Shown: positions 26,427-35,816, counted from the first letter of the stretch. The stretch is DNA of 64,000 bases from Bradyrhizobium sp. WBAH42 (GCF_024585265.1 NZ_CP036533.1:4969001-5033000); one strand, 5' to 3'. The notes: generated from the sequence alone by a model not told the origin. Made by a program: numbers and translations.

Positions 26427-27413
26427 TCAGGCCGATCGCGATCGCCTCAGCCGTTTCCATGCCGGTGCGAGTCCGTATTCGACGACCGGAATGGCAACCG
26501 CGCCGATGAGCAGTCCAAGCGCGCCCGAGATGGCTGCCTCGACCGACCATTCGACGATGCCGGCAACGGATGGAAGGAGATGTGCGGCAGCCTCGGTTGC
26601 GGCATGGACCGTGTCACCAATTGCGGGCGGGCCGTACTTTTCGATGCCATGCAGGATGATGCCGCCGCCGACCCAGATCATGGCGGCGGTGCCGATCGCG
26701 CTCAGCACCGCCAGGAAGGCGGGCATGCCGCGGACGAGCGCGCGTCCAAGCAAGCGGATCGCGCGGCCAACGAGTGAAGTGCCGCCGTAGCGCGCAAGGG
26801 CGATGCCGACATCGTCCGCCTTCACGATCAAGGCGACCACGCCATAGACCCCAACGGTGATGAAGACGCCGACCAGCGCCAGCACCAGCGCCTGCGTCCA
26901 GATGCTGCCCGCAGGGATAGCCGCCAGCGTGATCGCCATGATCTCAGCCGACAGGATGAAGTCCGTCTTGATGGCGCTTGCGACCTTCTCGTCCTCGACC
27001 GACCGCGTATTCAACGCAATCGGCTGCAGCTGAGCTTCGTGCTGGTGCGCATGATGCGGCAGCACGGCTTCGAGCACCTTTTCGGCGCCCTCATAGCAGA
27101 GAAAGGCGCCGCCCAGCATCAGCAGCGGCGTGACCGCGGCGGGAAGGAAATAGCCAAGCAACAGGGCAACGGGCAGCAGAATCAGCAGCTTGTTGCGCAG
27201 CGATCCGATCGCGATCTTCCCGACGATCGGCAGTTCGCGCTTCGATGCAAAACCGATGACGTAGTTCGGCGTGACCGCCGCATCATCGATGACCACGCCG
27301 GCCGCCTTTGTGCCCGCCTTGGCAGCCTGGGCCGCGACATCGTCGAGCGAGGCTGCAGCCACCTTTGCGATCCCCGCGATGTCGTCGAGAAGACCGATCA
27401 GTCCGACACTCAT
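26427..27413 (-). CDS. DUF808 family inner-membrane protein
   Basis: A 328-residue protein of the DUF808 (YedI-like) family. The cytoplasmic N-terminus MSVGLIGLLDDIAGIAKVAA is followed by DDAAVTPNYVIGFASKRELPIV and several hydrophobic helices (LLILLPVALLLGYFLPAAV, ALVLALVGVFITVGVYGVVAL and others). The loop HHAHQHEAQ is His-rich. Function unknown. The ATG at 27413 has ACAGG six bases upstream. Confidence 0.88.
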   Translation of the reverse strand: MSVGLIGLLDDIAGIAKVAAASLDDVAAQAAKAGTKAAGVVIDDAAVTPNYVIGFASKRELPIVGKIAIGSLRNKLLILLPVALLLGYFLPAAVTPLLMLGGAFLCYEGAEKVLEAVLPHHAHQHEAQLQPIALNTRSVEDEKVASAIKTDFILSAEIMAITLAAIPAGSIWTQALVLALVGVFITVGVYGVVALIVKADDVGIALARYGGTSLVGRAIRLLGRALVRGMPAFLAVLSAIGTAAMIWVGGGIILHGIEKYGPPAIGDTVHAATEAAAHLLPSVAGIVEWSVEAAISGALGLLIGAVAIPVVEYGLAPAWKRLRRSRSA

Positions 27414-27487
27414 CAACCTGTCCTTCTTCGTTCGAGCCGGCGAGATGCGCGACCAGATGCACGCTCCGGCAACGAACGAGTACGCTC

Positions 27488-29089
27488 TCAGTTCTCCTCG
27501 CCGCCCGCCCCCTCGCGCAAGTCGGGCTTGAGCACGTCCTGCGGCAGCGCATGGGCCACCGGTTGCGACGTGATTGCGATCTCCGGGCCGATCTCGCGGC
27601 CGCGCGCGCGGATCAGCCGCTCATAGGCCGATACCAACGTGACGTAGGGATTGACCCAGATCCAGCCGTCGCGGGTGAATACCTGGACGTCGAAATGCAG
27701 GTGCAGCGACGTTCCGGCGGGACGGTCGAGATAGTTCGAGACCACGCCGATCTTCTCGCCTTCGCTGACGAGGCGGCCGTTGACGAGGCCGTCGGCGTTC
27801 ATCGCGTGCGGATTCATGTGCATGTAGCGGAAACGGATGTGCTCGGTGCGGCTATTGACCTGAAGCGTCGCCGCCTGGTCCTTGGCACCGCGGATGACGA
27901 TTGCATCACGCACGGCGACGACGCCGCGCTGCTTGGGATCGCAGGGCTCGCGGCCTTCGCCGGGCGGCGGACAGCCGGCGGCGCGGATGTCCTCGCCCTG
28001 ATGGCCGTAGCCTCCGCCGCATTGCCACACTTCGAAACTGCGCGACTCGCAGAAATTGTCGCGCCAGGGAAAGGCGGTCGGGCCTTCGCTCTTGTCACGT
28101 TTGCCGTAGGATTGCGAGCGCACGAAGGCGGGCGCCTTCTCCAGCGGAAAGCGGATCTGGGCGTAGGCCATAGCGTCGGGATGGCCGCCCTGTTTGCGGT
28201 AGCCGGTGTTCGGGATGATGTCGCCGCTCGGCCGGTAGCTGAAATCCGGTGAACGCACCGCGGGGCGATCGATGATGTTGGACGCAACGTCCGTCAGTGG
28301 CCGCATGCGCTGGCCGCCAGCGATGCGCAGCGCTTTCAGGAAACGCTCGGCGACCGGATAGGCCTCCTTGCAGGCGAGCCGCCGCGGCCTCGCGACGCTG
28401 TCGAGGCACTGGATCGAGACCACATAGGCGGCGCCGAAGCGGGTGAAGGCGTAGCGCACATAGCCTTCCCGGATGAACCTGCGCAGATCCGGGTAGGCTG
28501 CTGCGAGCGGCTTGACTGGCTCGCCCTTGCCCCCGGCGGGATCGGCGATGTCGTAGACGAGCGCCGAGCCCGTGATCTGCACCTCGACAGGCCTTGCGTA
28601 CACCCGGCTTGGCATGCCCTCACCGGCGCCTGGATCGAGCGAGAAGGTCGCGCTGTAGCCGGCAGGCCCGGCATCGAACATGTCGACAGGATTGAAATCG
28701 GCCTGGTAGCGCGACAGCGCGAGCGTAGCCGGCGCGCCGCTGCGCTGCGCATCGAGATACGCGGCGGCGTCGAACGGCAGCAGCACGGGGACGGGACTTC
28801 GGGTAATGCCGGTGAAGAAGCGCGAGGAGATCGCGTTGAGCTGCACCAGTGCGGGCATCGCGCGCGGGTCGTAGCGCGGCACTGTACGGCGGGGTACGAA
28901 GATGAAGTCGCCCGCAATCTGGGGACGGCTGTTGATCTCGCTGCGAAGCTGGTCGAGCGCCGCGCGCCAGTCGACGCGCAGGGCCGTCAGCGAGGGGCTG
29001 CGGAATTCATCCGCAGCGAGGGGAGTGGCAAGGAGGAGCGAAAGCAGCGCCAGATGCAGCGAGACGAAGCGGAAACCCTTCCCAACCAC
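27488..29089 (-). CDS. Exported M23-family peptidase-like protein
   Basis: A 533-residue secreted protein. The signal peptide is VSLHLALLSLLLATPLAA with mature start at DEFRS. The C-terminal third contains an M23/LysM-associated metallopeptidase core: GYGHQGEDIRAAGCPPPG resembles the HxxxD zinc motif and SLHLHFDVQVF carries HxH. M23 enzymes cleave peptidoglycan cross-bridges or regulate amidases. The N-terminal 300 residues are unrecognised. The GTG start at 29089 precedes the signal peptide directly. Confidence 0.8.
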   Translation of the reverse strand: MVGKGFRFVSLHLALLSLLLATPLAADEFRSPSLTALRVDWRAALDQLRSEINSRPQIAGDFIFVPRRTVPRYDPRAMPALVQLNAISSRFFTGITRSPVPVLLPFDAAAYLDAQRSGAPATLALSRYQADFNPVDMFDAGPAGYSATFSLDPGAGEGMPSRVYARPVEVQITGSALVYDIADPAGGKGEPVKPLAAAYPDLRRFIREGYVRYAFTRFGAAYVVSIQCLDSVARPRRLACKEAYPVAERFLKALRIAGGQRMRPLTDVASNIIDRPAVRSPDFSYRPSGDIIPNTGYRKQGGHPDAMAYAQIRFPLEKAPAFVRSQSYGKRDKSEGPTAFPWRDNFCESRSFEVWQCGGGYGHQGEDIRAAGCPPPGEGREPCDPKQRGVVAVRDAIVIRGAKDQAATLQVNSRTEHIRFRYMHMNPHAMNADGLVNGRLVSEGEKIGVVSNYLDRPAGTSLHLHFDVQVFTRDGWIWVNPYVTLVSAYERLIRARGREIGPEIAITSQPVAHALPQDVLKPDLREGAGGEEN

Positions 29090-29134
29090 TGCCTCGCCCC
29101 CCGGCGGTACCTGTTGCGATCGCTCGGTTCCCCG

Positions 29135-29701
29135 TCAGTCCTTGGCGCGCTCGGAGTAGGAGCCGTCTTCGGTCATCACCACGATACGGGTGCCGACCGA
29201 GATGTGCGGCGGCACGGTGGTGCGCACGCCGTTGGAGAGCACCGCCGGCTTGTAGGACGAGGAGGCGGTCTGCCCCTTGGTCACGGGCTCGGTTTCGACC
29301 ACTTCGAGCGTCACGCGCTGCGGCAGCGCCATCGACACCACATTGACGTCGTGGGTCGACAGCTTGACGGTCATGTCTGGCTGAAGATAGGCGGCGGCGT
29401 CGCCGACGACGTCCTTGGAAACCTGGACCTGGTCGTAGGTCTCCGGGTTCATGAAATGGTAGCCGTCGCCATCCTCATAGAGGTAGGTGTAGTTACGCTC
29501 TTCGATCGTGGCCTTTTCGACCTGGTCGGTGGTCTTGTAGCGTTCCGAGATCTTTACCCCGTCCGAGATTCGGCGCATTTCGATCTGGCTGACCGGGGTG
29601 CCCTTGCCGGGATGGATGTTCTCGGCGCTCACGACGACGTAGAGCTTGCCGTCTTGCTCGATCACGTTGCCCTTGCGAATAGAACTGGCGATGACTCTCA
29701 A
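29135..29701 (-). CDS. efp: Elongation factor P (TTG start)
   Basis: Relieves ribosomes stalled at polyproline. The 188 residues are the standard length: KOW-like domain I with the modified loop HPGKGTP (Lys at residue 33), OB domain II and domain III ending [21 protein letters not shown]. Read as an ordinary leucine, the first codon would be lost to annotation: translation starts at TTG 29701, with AGGAA nine bases upstream, because no ATG or GTG gives a full domain I. It is divergent from epmA, whose product attaches beta-lysine to the loop lysine. Confidence 0.95.
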   Translation of the reverse strand: MRVIASSIRKGNVIEQDGKLYVVVSAENIHPGKGTPVSQIEMRRISDGVKISERYKTTDQVEKATIEERNYTYLYEDGDGYHFMNPETYDQVQVSKDVVGDAAAYLQPDMTVKLSTHDVNVVSMALPQRVTLEVVETEPVTKGQTASSSYKPAVLSNGVRTTVPPHISVGTRIVVMTEDGSYSERAKD

Positions 29702-29863
29702 AGCTGTATTTCCTGCTTGCTTGGCCCGGCACCAGCCAGGACGTGGTCGAATTGATGGGGGACTTGGGGCCTCAAATCGGACCTCGGCGCCCGTTTCGGG
29801 CCGCAACATACTGATTTTGCCGTTGGATGCCAGCACTTTGCTGCCGGCCGGGGCGGTCGGTTG

Positions 29864-30916
29864 ATGGCTGGGGACAAGCCGATGTCGCCGTTTTGGTCGC
29901 CCTCGCGGCACCTCGACCGGCGGCCGTTCCTCCAGGCCAGGGCCGCCGTGACCGGAGCTTTGCGGGGGTTTTTCGCCGAACAAGGGTTTGTGGAGGTCGA
30001 AACCTCCGTTCTCCAGGTCTCTCCGGGCAACGAGACCCATCTGCACGCCCCCCGGACCGAGATCATGCGGCCGGACGGCAGCCGGGCCAGCCGATACCTG
30101 CGGACCTCGCCTGAATTCGCCTGCAAGAAGCTGCTGGCGGCGGGCGAGACGCGGATTTTCGAGTTCGCACGGGTGTTCCGGGACCGCGAGCGCGGCGACC
30201 TGCATCTGCCGGAGTTCACCATGCTGGAATGGTACCGGGCAGGCGCCCCCTATGATGCCATCATGGCTGATTGCGTCGTGGTGATCGCCCGTGCGGCGCA
30301 GGCGACCGGGATCGGGACCTTCTTCTTCCGCGGCCGGACCGCCGATCCCTTCGCCGAGCCGGAGCTGCTGACCGTCGCGGGCGCCTTCGAGCACTTTGCC
30401 GGCATCGACCTGCTGTCGACAATTTCGGGCGGCGAGGGTAACCGTGCGGCGCTCGCCGCGGCGGCAGCCGGAAAGGTCCGTGTCGCCGAGGACGACACCT
30501 GGTCGGACATCTTCAGCAAGGTCCTGGTCGAGCATGTCGAGCCGCAGCTGGGGCAGGGGCGTTTGACCATCCTGTTCGAATACCCATCTCCAGAGGCGGC
30601 GCTGGCGCGGGTGAAGACGGTCGATCCGAGGGTCGCCGAACGTTTCGAGGTCTATGCCTGCGGCGTCGAGCTCGCCAACGGCTTTGGAGAGCTGACCGAT
30701 GCCGAGGAGCAGCGCAAACGCTTCACGGAATCGATGACGGAGAAGCAGCGCCGCTACGGCGAAGCCTATCCGCTCGACGAGGATTTTCTGACGGCGGTTG
30801 CCGCAATGCCGGAGGCAAGTGGTGTCGCGCTCGGCTTCGATCGGCTGGTGATGCTGGCGAGCGGCGCGACACGAATTGATCAGGTGGTGTGGACACCCCC
30901 AGCGGATGAGAGATGA
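29864..30916 (+). CDS. epmA: EF-P (R)-beta-lysine ligase
   Basis: Lysyl-tRNA synthetase paralogue (GenX/PoxA) that charges EF-P with (R)-beta-lysine. The 350 residues contain only the class II catalytic core and no anticodon-binding domain. Motif 2 is [20 protein letters not shown], followed by TMLEWYRAG, and motif 3 is [12 protein letters not shown]. The ATG at 29864 is used. Its TGA overlaps the ATG of epmB (ATGA), so ligase and aminomutase are coupled. Confidence 0.95.
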   Translation: MAGDKPMSPFWSPSRHLDRRPFLQARAAVTGALRGFFAEQGFVEVETSVLQVSPGNETHLHAPRTEIMRPDGSRASRYLRTSPEFACKKLLAAGETRIFEFARVFRDRERGDLHLPEFTMLEWYRAGAPYDAIMADCVVVIARAAQATGIGTFFFRGRTADPFAEPELLTVAGAFEHFAGIDLLSTISGGEGNRAALAAAAAGKVRVAEDDTWSDIFSKVLVEHVEPQLGQGRLTILFEYPSPEAALARVKTVDPRVAERFEVYACGVELANGFGELTDAEEQRKRFTESMTEKQRRYGEAYPLDEDFLTAVAAMPEASGVALGFDRLVMLASGATRIDQVVWTPPADER

Positions 30917-32007
30917 CAAAGACCAATCTTGCACGCACTCTGCGCGAGCCTGCCGAGCTGGTGGCCGAGGGGCTGGCGCCTGCATCGGCGCTGCCGGCGC
31001 TCGAACGCGTCGCCGCGCGCTATGCCGTGGCGATCACGCCTGATCTGGCCGGATTGATCGACCCGACGGATCCCGACGATCCCATCGCGCGGCAGTTCGT
31101 TCCGACCTCGGCCGAGCTCGAGGCGCAGCCGGGCGAGAATGCCGATCCGATCGGCGATCACCCGTATTCGCCGGTCGCCGGAATTGTGCACCGCTATCCC
31201 GACCGCGTGCTGTTCAAGCTCGTTCATGTCTGCGCGGTCTACTGCCGCTTCTGCTTCCGCCGCGAGATGGTCGGCCCCGGCAAGGACAATGCGTTGTCGG
31301 AGAGTGCCTATCGAACCGCGATCGACTACATCCGGACGCAGGGCGAGATTTGGGAAGTGATCCTGACCGGCGGCGATCCCCTGATGCTGTCGCCCCGGCG
31401 AATGAGCGAGATCATGGCCGATCTTGCGGCCATCGATCACGTCAAGATCATCCGTCTTCATACCCGCGTTCCCGTGGCCGAACCCGCACGCGTCAGCGCT
31501 GAGATGGTTGCGGCCCTGAAGGTCGCGGGCGCGGCCACCTGGGTCGCGGTACACGCCAACCACGCGCGGGAACTGACGGGTCCCGCGCGCGCCGCCTGTG
31601 CGCGGCTCGTCGATGCTGGTATACCGCTTGTGAGCCAGTCCGTGCTGTTGCGCGGCGTCAACGACGACATCGCCGCGCTGTCGGATTTGATGAGAGCTTT
31701 CGTCGAATGCCGGATCAAGCCCTATTACCTGCATCACGGCGATCTCGCGCCGGGCACCGCGCATCTGCGAACGACGCTGGCGCAAGGCCAGGACTTGATG
31801 CGGCAGTTGCGCGGACGGGTGTCAGGCCTGTGTCAACCGGACTATGTCATCGACATTCCCGGCGGCGCCGGCAAGTCGCCGGTAGGGCCGAATTACGTGT
31901 TGGCGGTGCAAAATACCGCGGACGAGGCGCGTGAAGCGGAATCGGAAACGCGCTATCGTATCGTCGACTATTGCGGCGACGTTCATCTCTATCCGCCCGA
32001 GACATGA
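30913..32007 (+). CDS. epmB: EF-P beta-lysylation protein, lysine 2,3-aminomutase-like
   Basis: Radical SAM enzyme that converts (S)-alpha-lysine to (R)-beta-lysine for EpmA. The 364 residues carry the 4Fe-4S motif [11 protein letters not shown] (CxxxCxxC), [10 protein letters not shown], the PLP-binding region of the family toward the C-terminus ([13 protein letters not shown]) and the typical HYLYPPET-like end (DVHLYPPET). Overlaps epmA by four bases. With efp at 29701 the modification module is complete except for the hydroxylase EpmC, which many bacteria lack. Confidence 0.94.
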   Translation: MTKTNLARTLREPAELVAEGLAPASALPALERVAARYAVAITPDLAGLIDPTDPDDPIARQFVPTSAELEAQPGENADPIGDHPYSPVAGIVHRYPDRVLFKLVHVCAVYCRFCFRREMVGPGKDNALSESAYRTAIDYIRTQGEIWEVILTGGDPLMLSPRRMSEIMADLAAIDHVKIIRLHTRVPVAEPARVSAEMVAALKVAGAATWVAVHANHARELTGPARAACARLVDAGIPLVSQSVLLRGVNDDIAALSDLMRAFVECRIKPYYLHHGDLAPGTAHLRTTLAQGQDLMRQLRGRVSGLCQPDYVIDIPGGAGKSPVGPNYVLAVQNTADEAREAESETRYRIVDYCGDVHLYPPET

Positions 32008-32051
32008 GGGGCGATGGCATGGACGCTTGATTTGAGAATGGAGAAACGGAC

Positions 32052-32306
32052 ATGAAGAAGATCATGCTGGCAACATCGCTCGTGGTCTTGCTTGGCGGCG
32101 CGGCTGTTGCGCAGACCGGCGGCTCCAAGGGATCGACATCAAGCGGCGCATCGTCCGGATCGGTGTTGCCGGCGCCGGTCGGTCATCGCCAGCCGCGTGC
32201 CGGGGATGTGCCTAGCGAGAAGAATCTGAGCGATGCGAACGATCCGCTCAGCAAGGAAAACCAGGCGCTCGACAAGAAGATCAAAAGCATCTGCCGCGGC
32301 TGCTGA
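32052..32306 (+). CDS. Small secreted protein of unknown function
   Basis: An 84-residue protein with a clear signal peptide (MKKIMLATSLVVLLGGAAVAQ). The mature part is Ser/Gly-rich, then charged (SEKNLSDANDPLSKENQALDKK), and ends in KSICRGC with a C-terminal Cys. The ATG follows GGAGAAACGGAC. No family recognised. A strong hairpin follows the stop. Confidence 0.7.
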   Translation: MKKIMLATSLVVLLGGAAVAQTGGSKGSTSSGASSGSVLPAPVGHRQPRAGDVPSEKNLSDANDPLSKENQALDKKIKSICRGC

Positions 32307-32312
32307 GACTTT

Positions 32313-32337
32313 CACCTCTCCCCGTCGGGGAGAGGTG
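32313..32337. terminator. CACCTCTCCCC hairpin between convergent genes
   Basis: The arms CACCTCTCCCC and GGGGAGAGGTG form a perfect 11-base stem with a three-base loop, between the ends of the small secreted protein gene and aroG. The motif is a common rhizobial intergenic repeat; here it is placed to act as a bidirectional terminator. Confidence 0.65.
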
Positions 32338-32366
32338 AGGAACGAGCCATCTAACCCAGTGATCCG

Positions 32367-33452
32367 TCAGGCTGACCTCTCGTGCAGTCCCGCGCGCTGG
32401 GTGTTGCGGCGGATCTCGACGGCGTCGGCGAGCTGCTCGAGCGTCTTTGACGTCGTTGCCCAGTCGATGCAACCGTCAGTGATGCTCTGCCCATAGGTGA
32501 GCGGCTTGCCCGGCACGACATCCTGGCGGCCGGCGACGAGATTGCTCTCGATCATCACGCCCATGACGCGGCTCTCGCCGCCCGAGATCTGGCGGGCGAT
32601 ATCGGCCATCACCAGCGGCTGGTTCTCCGGCTTCTTGCTCGAATTGGCATGGCTGGCATCGACCATCACCAGCGGGGCAACGCCGGATTTGGTCAATTCA
32701 TTGCAGGCGGCTGCAACACTTGCCGCGTCGTAGTTCGGCTCAGCTCCGCCGCGCAGGATGATGTGGCAGTCCTCGTTGCCGGCGGTCGAGGCGATCGCCG
32801 AGCGGCCGAGCTTCGTGACGGCCATGAAATGATGGGGATGCGAGGCTGATTTCACCGCGTCGGCCGCGATCCGCACATTGCCGTCGGTGCCGTTCTTGAA
32901 GCCGACCGGGCAGGACAGCCCCGATGCCAGCTCGCGATGGATCTGGCTCTCGGTCGTGCGCGCGCCGATCGCAGCCCAGGAGACGAGGTCGGCGATGTAT
33001 TGCGGCGTGGTCATGTCCAGGAACTCGGTGCCGGCGGGCAGGCCGAGATTGTTCACGGCCGCGAGCACGTTACGCGCGAGCCGCAGGCCCTTGTTGATGT
33101 CGAAGCTGCCGTCGAGGTCGGGATCGTTGATCAGGCCCTTCCAGCCGACCGTCGTGCGCGGCTTCTCGAAATAGACCCGCATCACGATCTCGAGCTGATC
33201 GGCGAGATCCTCGCGCAGTCTTGCCAGGCGCTCGGCGTAGTCGAGCGCGGCCTTGGGATCATGCACTGAGCATGGGCCGACGACGACCAATAGGCGGTCG
33301 TCCTGATTGCTCAGGATGGCGTGGATGGCGTTGCGCGCGGCCATCACCACACGCGTTGCGGTGAGCGTACGGGGGACTTCCCGCATCACCTCTTCAGGCG
33401 TGCTCAGCTCTTTCAGTTCGCGGATACGAAGATCGTCGGTCGTGCTCAGCAC
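32367..33452 (-). CDS. aroG: DAHP synthase, type I (first step of the shikimate pathway)
   Basis: Condenses phosphoenolpyruvate and erythrose 4-phosphate to 3-deoxy-D-arabino-heptulosonate 7-phosphate. The 361 residues match the AroF/G/H type: LLVVVGPCSVHDPKAALDYA, VMRVYFEKPRTTVGWKG, the PAGTEFLDMTTPQYI block, CPVGFKNGTDGN and VMVDASHANSSKKPENQ. The start is GTG at 33452, with AGGAG six bases upstream. Immediately upstream lie a leader peptide and a terminator that together form a probable aromatic amino acid attenuator. Which end product feedback-inhibits the enzyme cannot be told from sequence. Confidence 0.95.
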   Translation of the reverse strand: MLSTTDDLRIRELKELSTPEEVMREVPRTLTATRVVMAARNAIHAILSNQDDRLLVVVGPCSVHDPKAALDYAERLARLREDLADQLEIVMRVYFEKPRTTVGWKGLINDPDLDGSFDINKGLRLARNVLAAVNNLGLPAGTEFLDMTTPQYIADLVSWAAIGARTTESQIHRELASGLSCPVGFKNGTDGNVRIAADAVKSASHPHHFMAVTKLGRSAIASTAGNEDCHIILRGGAEPNYDAASVAAACNELTKSGVAPLVMVDASHANSSKKPENQPLVMADIARQISGGESRVMGVMIESNLVAGRQDVVPGKPLTYGQSITDGCIDWATTSKTLEQLADAVEIRRNTQRAGLHERSA

Positions 33453-33487
33453 GGCGGGCTCCTGTCTGTTCTAGAACCTGCCGGCCA

Positions 33488-33514
33488 ATAAAAAAGCCGC
33501 CAGGTCTGGCGGCT
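33488..33514 (-). terminator. Attenuator terminator in the aroG leader
   Basis: On the minus strand AGCCGCCAG and CTGGCGGCT form the stem, followed by a run of six T. It lies 36 bases before the aroG start codon. The 3' arm CTGGCGGC also occurs at 33560-33567 inside the leader ORF, so that copy can pair with the 5' arm and prevent terminator formation. Confidence 0.85.
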
Positions 33515-33537
33515 GTTCGGACGTTTGCTGCAATGTT

Positions 33538-33618
33538 TTAGATTGAGCGCGATCCTCCCGCCGCCAGCGAGCTGTCGTAGCTAAAGTACCAAAAATAGCT
33601 GGTGGCGACGGTGATCAT
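33538..33618 (-). CDS. aroG leader peptide (26 residues, aromatic run)
   Basis: A 26-codon ORF upstream of the attenuator terminator. Residues 8-14 read YFWYFSY, six aromatic residues in seven, covering all three end products of the shikimate pathway. The antiterminator sequence CTGGCGGC overlaps codons 18-20, four codons after the run, and the stop TAA lies 24 bases before the terminator stem. Ribosomes stalled at the aromatic codons would leave CTGGCGGC free to pair. No Shine-Dalgarno site is seen, and a promoter is placed to give a leaderless or nearly leaderless mRNA. Inferred from sequence layout only. Confidence 0.82.
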   Translation of the reverse strand: MITVATSYFWYFSYDSSLAAGGSRSI

Positions 33619-33626
33619 GGGAAGGC

Positions 33627-33655
33627 CATATAGCGTGCCGCTGGCGCCTTGTCAC
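33627..33655 (-). promoter_or_regulatory. Probable aroG leader promoter
   Basis: On the minus strand GTGACA (33655-33650) and TATATG (33632-33627) are separated by 17 bases, resembling a sigma-70-type promoter. Eight bases separate the -10 element from the AUG of the leader peptide, so transcription would begin at or within about three bases of the start codon. It lies in the gap after the upstream DUF308 gene. Confidence 0.6.
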
Positions 33656-33687
33656 CCCCCGCGACGGCACAAGACGCAACGCGCGTC

Positions 33688-34266
33688 TCAGGTGTTGCTT
33701 TTGCGTGCCGCCAGCGCCATGCCGATCAGGGTGGCGCCGCCGAACAGCAGGTTGATACCGACGAGGACGCCGATCGCCCATTCCGCCGAGCTCGGCAGTC
33801 CCGTGATCACCATGAACGAGATCGCGATGTCGACGAGGCCCGAGATCAGGAGCCACGACCAGCGGCCGCTGAGCTCGCGGCGGTGCTCCAGCGCGTACAT
33901 GATGGTGGCGACGCCCTCGGCGAGGAAATAGGCGCCGAGCACGATGGTCAGCGTCAGCACGGCCTGCATCGGCCGGGCCAACAGCAGCATGCCGGTGAGC
34001 ACGGCCAGCGCAGCCGAGATCAGCGACCACCAGAAACCCGGCGTGCTGCGCGCCCAATAGGTCGCGATCAGTCCGCCGATGCCGCCGATCAGGAACATCC
34101 AGCCGAGGAAGATCGCGGTCGCAAGACTGGCGAGCGGCGGCAGGACAAGCGCGGCAATGCCGAGGACGGCAAGCAGGATGCCTTCGAACAGAAAAGCCTT
34201 CCAATGCGTCTTGACCGCCTGGTTCATCTCGGATTGGAGGCGAGCAAATTCCTCGGGCGATGTCAT
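33688..34266 (-). CDS. HdeD-family (DUF308) membrane protein
   Basis: A 192-residue inner-membrane protein with six predicted helices arranged in pairs (FEGILLAVLGIAALVLPP, LGWMFLIGGIGGLIATYWA, LISAALAVLTGMLLLARP, VLGAYFLAEGVATIMYALE, LISGLVDIAISFMVITGLP, GVLVGINLLFGGATLIGMA). The DUF308 repeat is typical of HdeD, linked to acid resistance in enterobacteria; its role here is unknown. Confidence 0.88.
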   Translation of the reverse strand: MTSPEEFARLQSEMNQAVKTHWKAFLFEGILLAVLGIAALVLPPLASLATAIFLGWMFLIGGIGGLIATYWARSTPGFWWSLISAALAVLTGMLLLARPMQAVLTLTIVLGAYFLAEGVATIMYALEHRRELSGRWSWLLISGLVDIAISFMVITGLPSSAEWAIGVLVGINLLFGGATLIGMALAARKSNT

Positions 34267-34334
34267 CGTCGGGCTCCGGAACGAGAGGATTACCCCAATC
34301 TAGTAGGCCGATGGCGCGTTCGCCATGCGGTGGA

Positions 34335-35375
34335 TCAACTGCTGCCGGGCGCCGAGGAGAAGCCCTCCGCGCTGGTGCGGATGCGGTTGCGGCCGAGAAT
34401 GTAGATCGCCGATGTGACAATCAGAAGCGCAAGGCCGAGCAGGATCGAGACGAAACCGATCGGGATCAGCGCCAGCGTCAGGTTACGCTCGGGGTTGATC
34501 AGCCAGTGATGGATCGAGGTCAGGACGAAGGCGAGCCCGACAAAGCCGATGCCACCGCCGGCGAGCAGCAGCGCCCACATCCGGCGCAGCTGGCTGAGCC
34601 GCTCGCGTGCGACATCGGTCCGCGGCGCATGGTGGCGAGCGACGCGCCGGACCAGGCGGATGGCAAAGGCGATCGAGCCGAAGCCGATCAACAGGCTCGC
34701 CGCGCCCAGCCACATGCGCAAGCTGGGATCGAGATCGGGCATGCGCTGGAGCGTCAGCAGCGGGAAGTCGAAGGCCGAATGCAGCGCGAGCGGGCCGGCG
34801 AAGATCAACAGCCGGCTGGACAGACGGGCCCAATCGCGATGATGGCGGTTCGCGCCCAGCGCCGTGCCGGCGCGCGCGATGGTCAGGTAGGCGCCCGCGA
34901 TGATGCCGAGCGCACCGTGGAAGGGCACGGTCAGGACGCTGCGCAGCGCGGCTAGCGAGCGCCACATGTCGGCGTGCTGGACCAGGTAGGCGAGGTTCTC
35001 GTAGGCGGCGAAGCCGAGGCCGACCGCGGCTCCGTAGACCACGGTGTCCATCGGATTGGCAAAGGTCCGCCGCTTGGTGGAAGAGACCAGCACGATGGCG
35101 ACCACCTTGACGGCCTCCTCGGGCAGCGCGACGCCGAAGATCGAATGCATGGCCAGCGCCGCCCAGGGGTCGTCCGGGGCGGCGACCATCTTGGCGAAGG
35201 GGGCGCGCGCGAGACCCAGGAGTGAAATGCTGGCCGCCCCCAGCAGGAATGCGGTCCAGACCTGGGCCGGCGGGCCGGGCCGCTCTTCGGCGGCGATGAC
35301 GAGCCAGAGCATCAGCAGCGCCGGGGCGATGGCGGCAGTTCCAATGACGGTGGGGAGCGCTTCGATCAGGTACAT
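34335..35375 (-). CDS. PrsW-family intramembrane metalloprotease
   Basis: A 346-residue multi-pass protein. The catalytic-type motif EEAVKVVAIV (EExxK) and later LTVPFHGALGIIAGAYL, with the conserved His in a membrane helix, match PrsW glutamic/metallo intramembrane proteases. In Bacillus PrsW cleaves an anti-sigma factor; no such partner is seen next door. The C-terminal half carries four further hydrophobic helices that differ from the minimal enzyme. Confidence 0.85.
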   Translation of the reverse strand: MYLIEALPTVIGTAAIAPALLMLWLVIAAEERPGPPAQVWTAFLLGAASISLLGLARAPFAKMVAAPDDPWAALAMHSIFGVALPEEAVKVVAIVLVSSTKRRTFANPMDTVVYGAAVGLGFAAYENLAYLVQHADMWRSLAALRSVLTVPFHGALGIIAGAYLTIARAGTALGANRHHRDWARLSSRLLIFAGPLALHSAFDFPLLTLQRMPDLDPSLRMWLGAASLLIGFGSIAFAIRLVRRVARHHAPRTDVARERLSQLRRMWALLLAGGGIGFVGLAFVLTSIHHWLINPERNLTLALIPIGFVSILLGLALLIVTSAIYILGRNRIRTSAEGFSSAPGSS

Positions 35376-35660
35376 TGGCGCCGAAAATAGGTTCCCTTGA
35401 TCCGCTTATCTACGTTCACCGATGCGACCATGTGTCATGCGCCTGCTGTCGGGTCGCTTAACACGCGCGACAGCTGCCGTTCATGCGCTCCTCTCCCGTT
35501 ACGAGGTGGAATACAAGCGCAATCAATTGCATGACAAAAGATGCTCGTCATCCATGGCAACGAGTGCGCGGCGGGCGCGGGATTGAGATTTGCAAGCCAG
35601 ATCAAGGCAATGCGTTGGTTTCTTCGATTCCCGGCGCACATGGCCCGGCGGCGGCCGGTC

Positions 35661-35816
35661 CTAGTCTCGCTTCGCTATGTGCCCGTGGCGCGGGGCGTCG
35701 ATCCGGCGTGCGCGCAACCGCTCCAGCTCCCAGAACGCGCGGACGAGGCACGTGCCGAGGCAGAGGACGATGAGCAGCAACATAAAGGCCTGATCGACGG
35801 CAGGGATGTGTATCAT
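35661..35816 (-). CDS. Small single-pass membrane protein
   Basis: A 51-residue ORF with one strong helix (AFMLLLIVLCLGTCLVRAF) followed by a basic tail (ELERLRARRIDAPRHGHIAKRD in pieces), predicted N-out. No clear ribosome-binding site, so support is moderate. The 285 bases between it and the PrsW gene hold no other gene that I can see. Confidence 0.45.
   Translation of the reverse strand: MIHIPAVDQAFMLLLIVLCLGTCLVRAFWELERLRARRIDAPRHGHIAKRD

Noticed and set aside
29702..30985. Extension of efp upstream to a 616-codon frame
   Set aside because: The upstream part is antisense to epmA; the TTG at 29701 gives the exact EF-P length.
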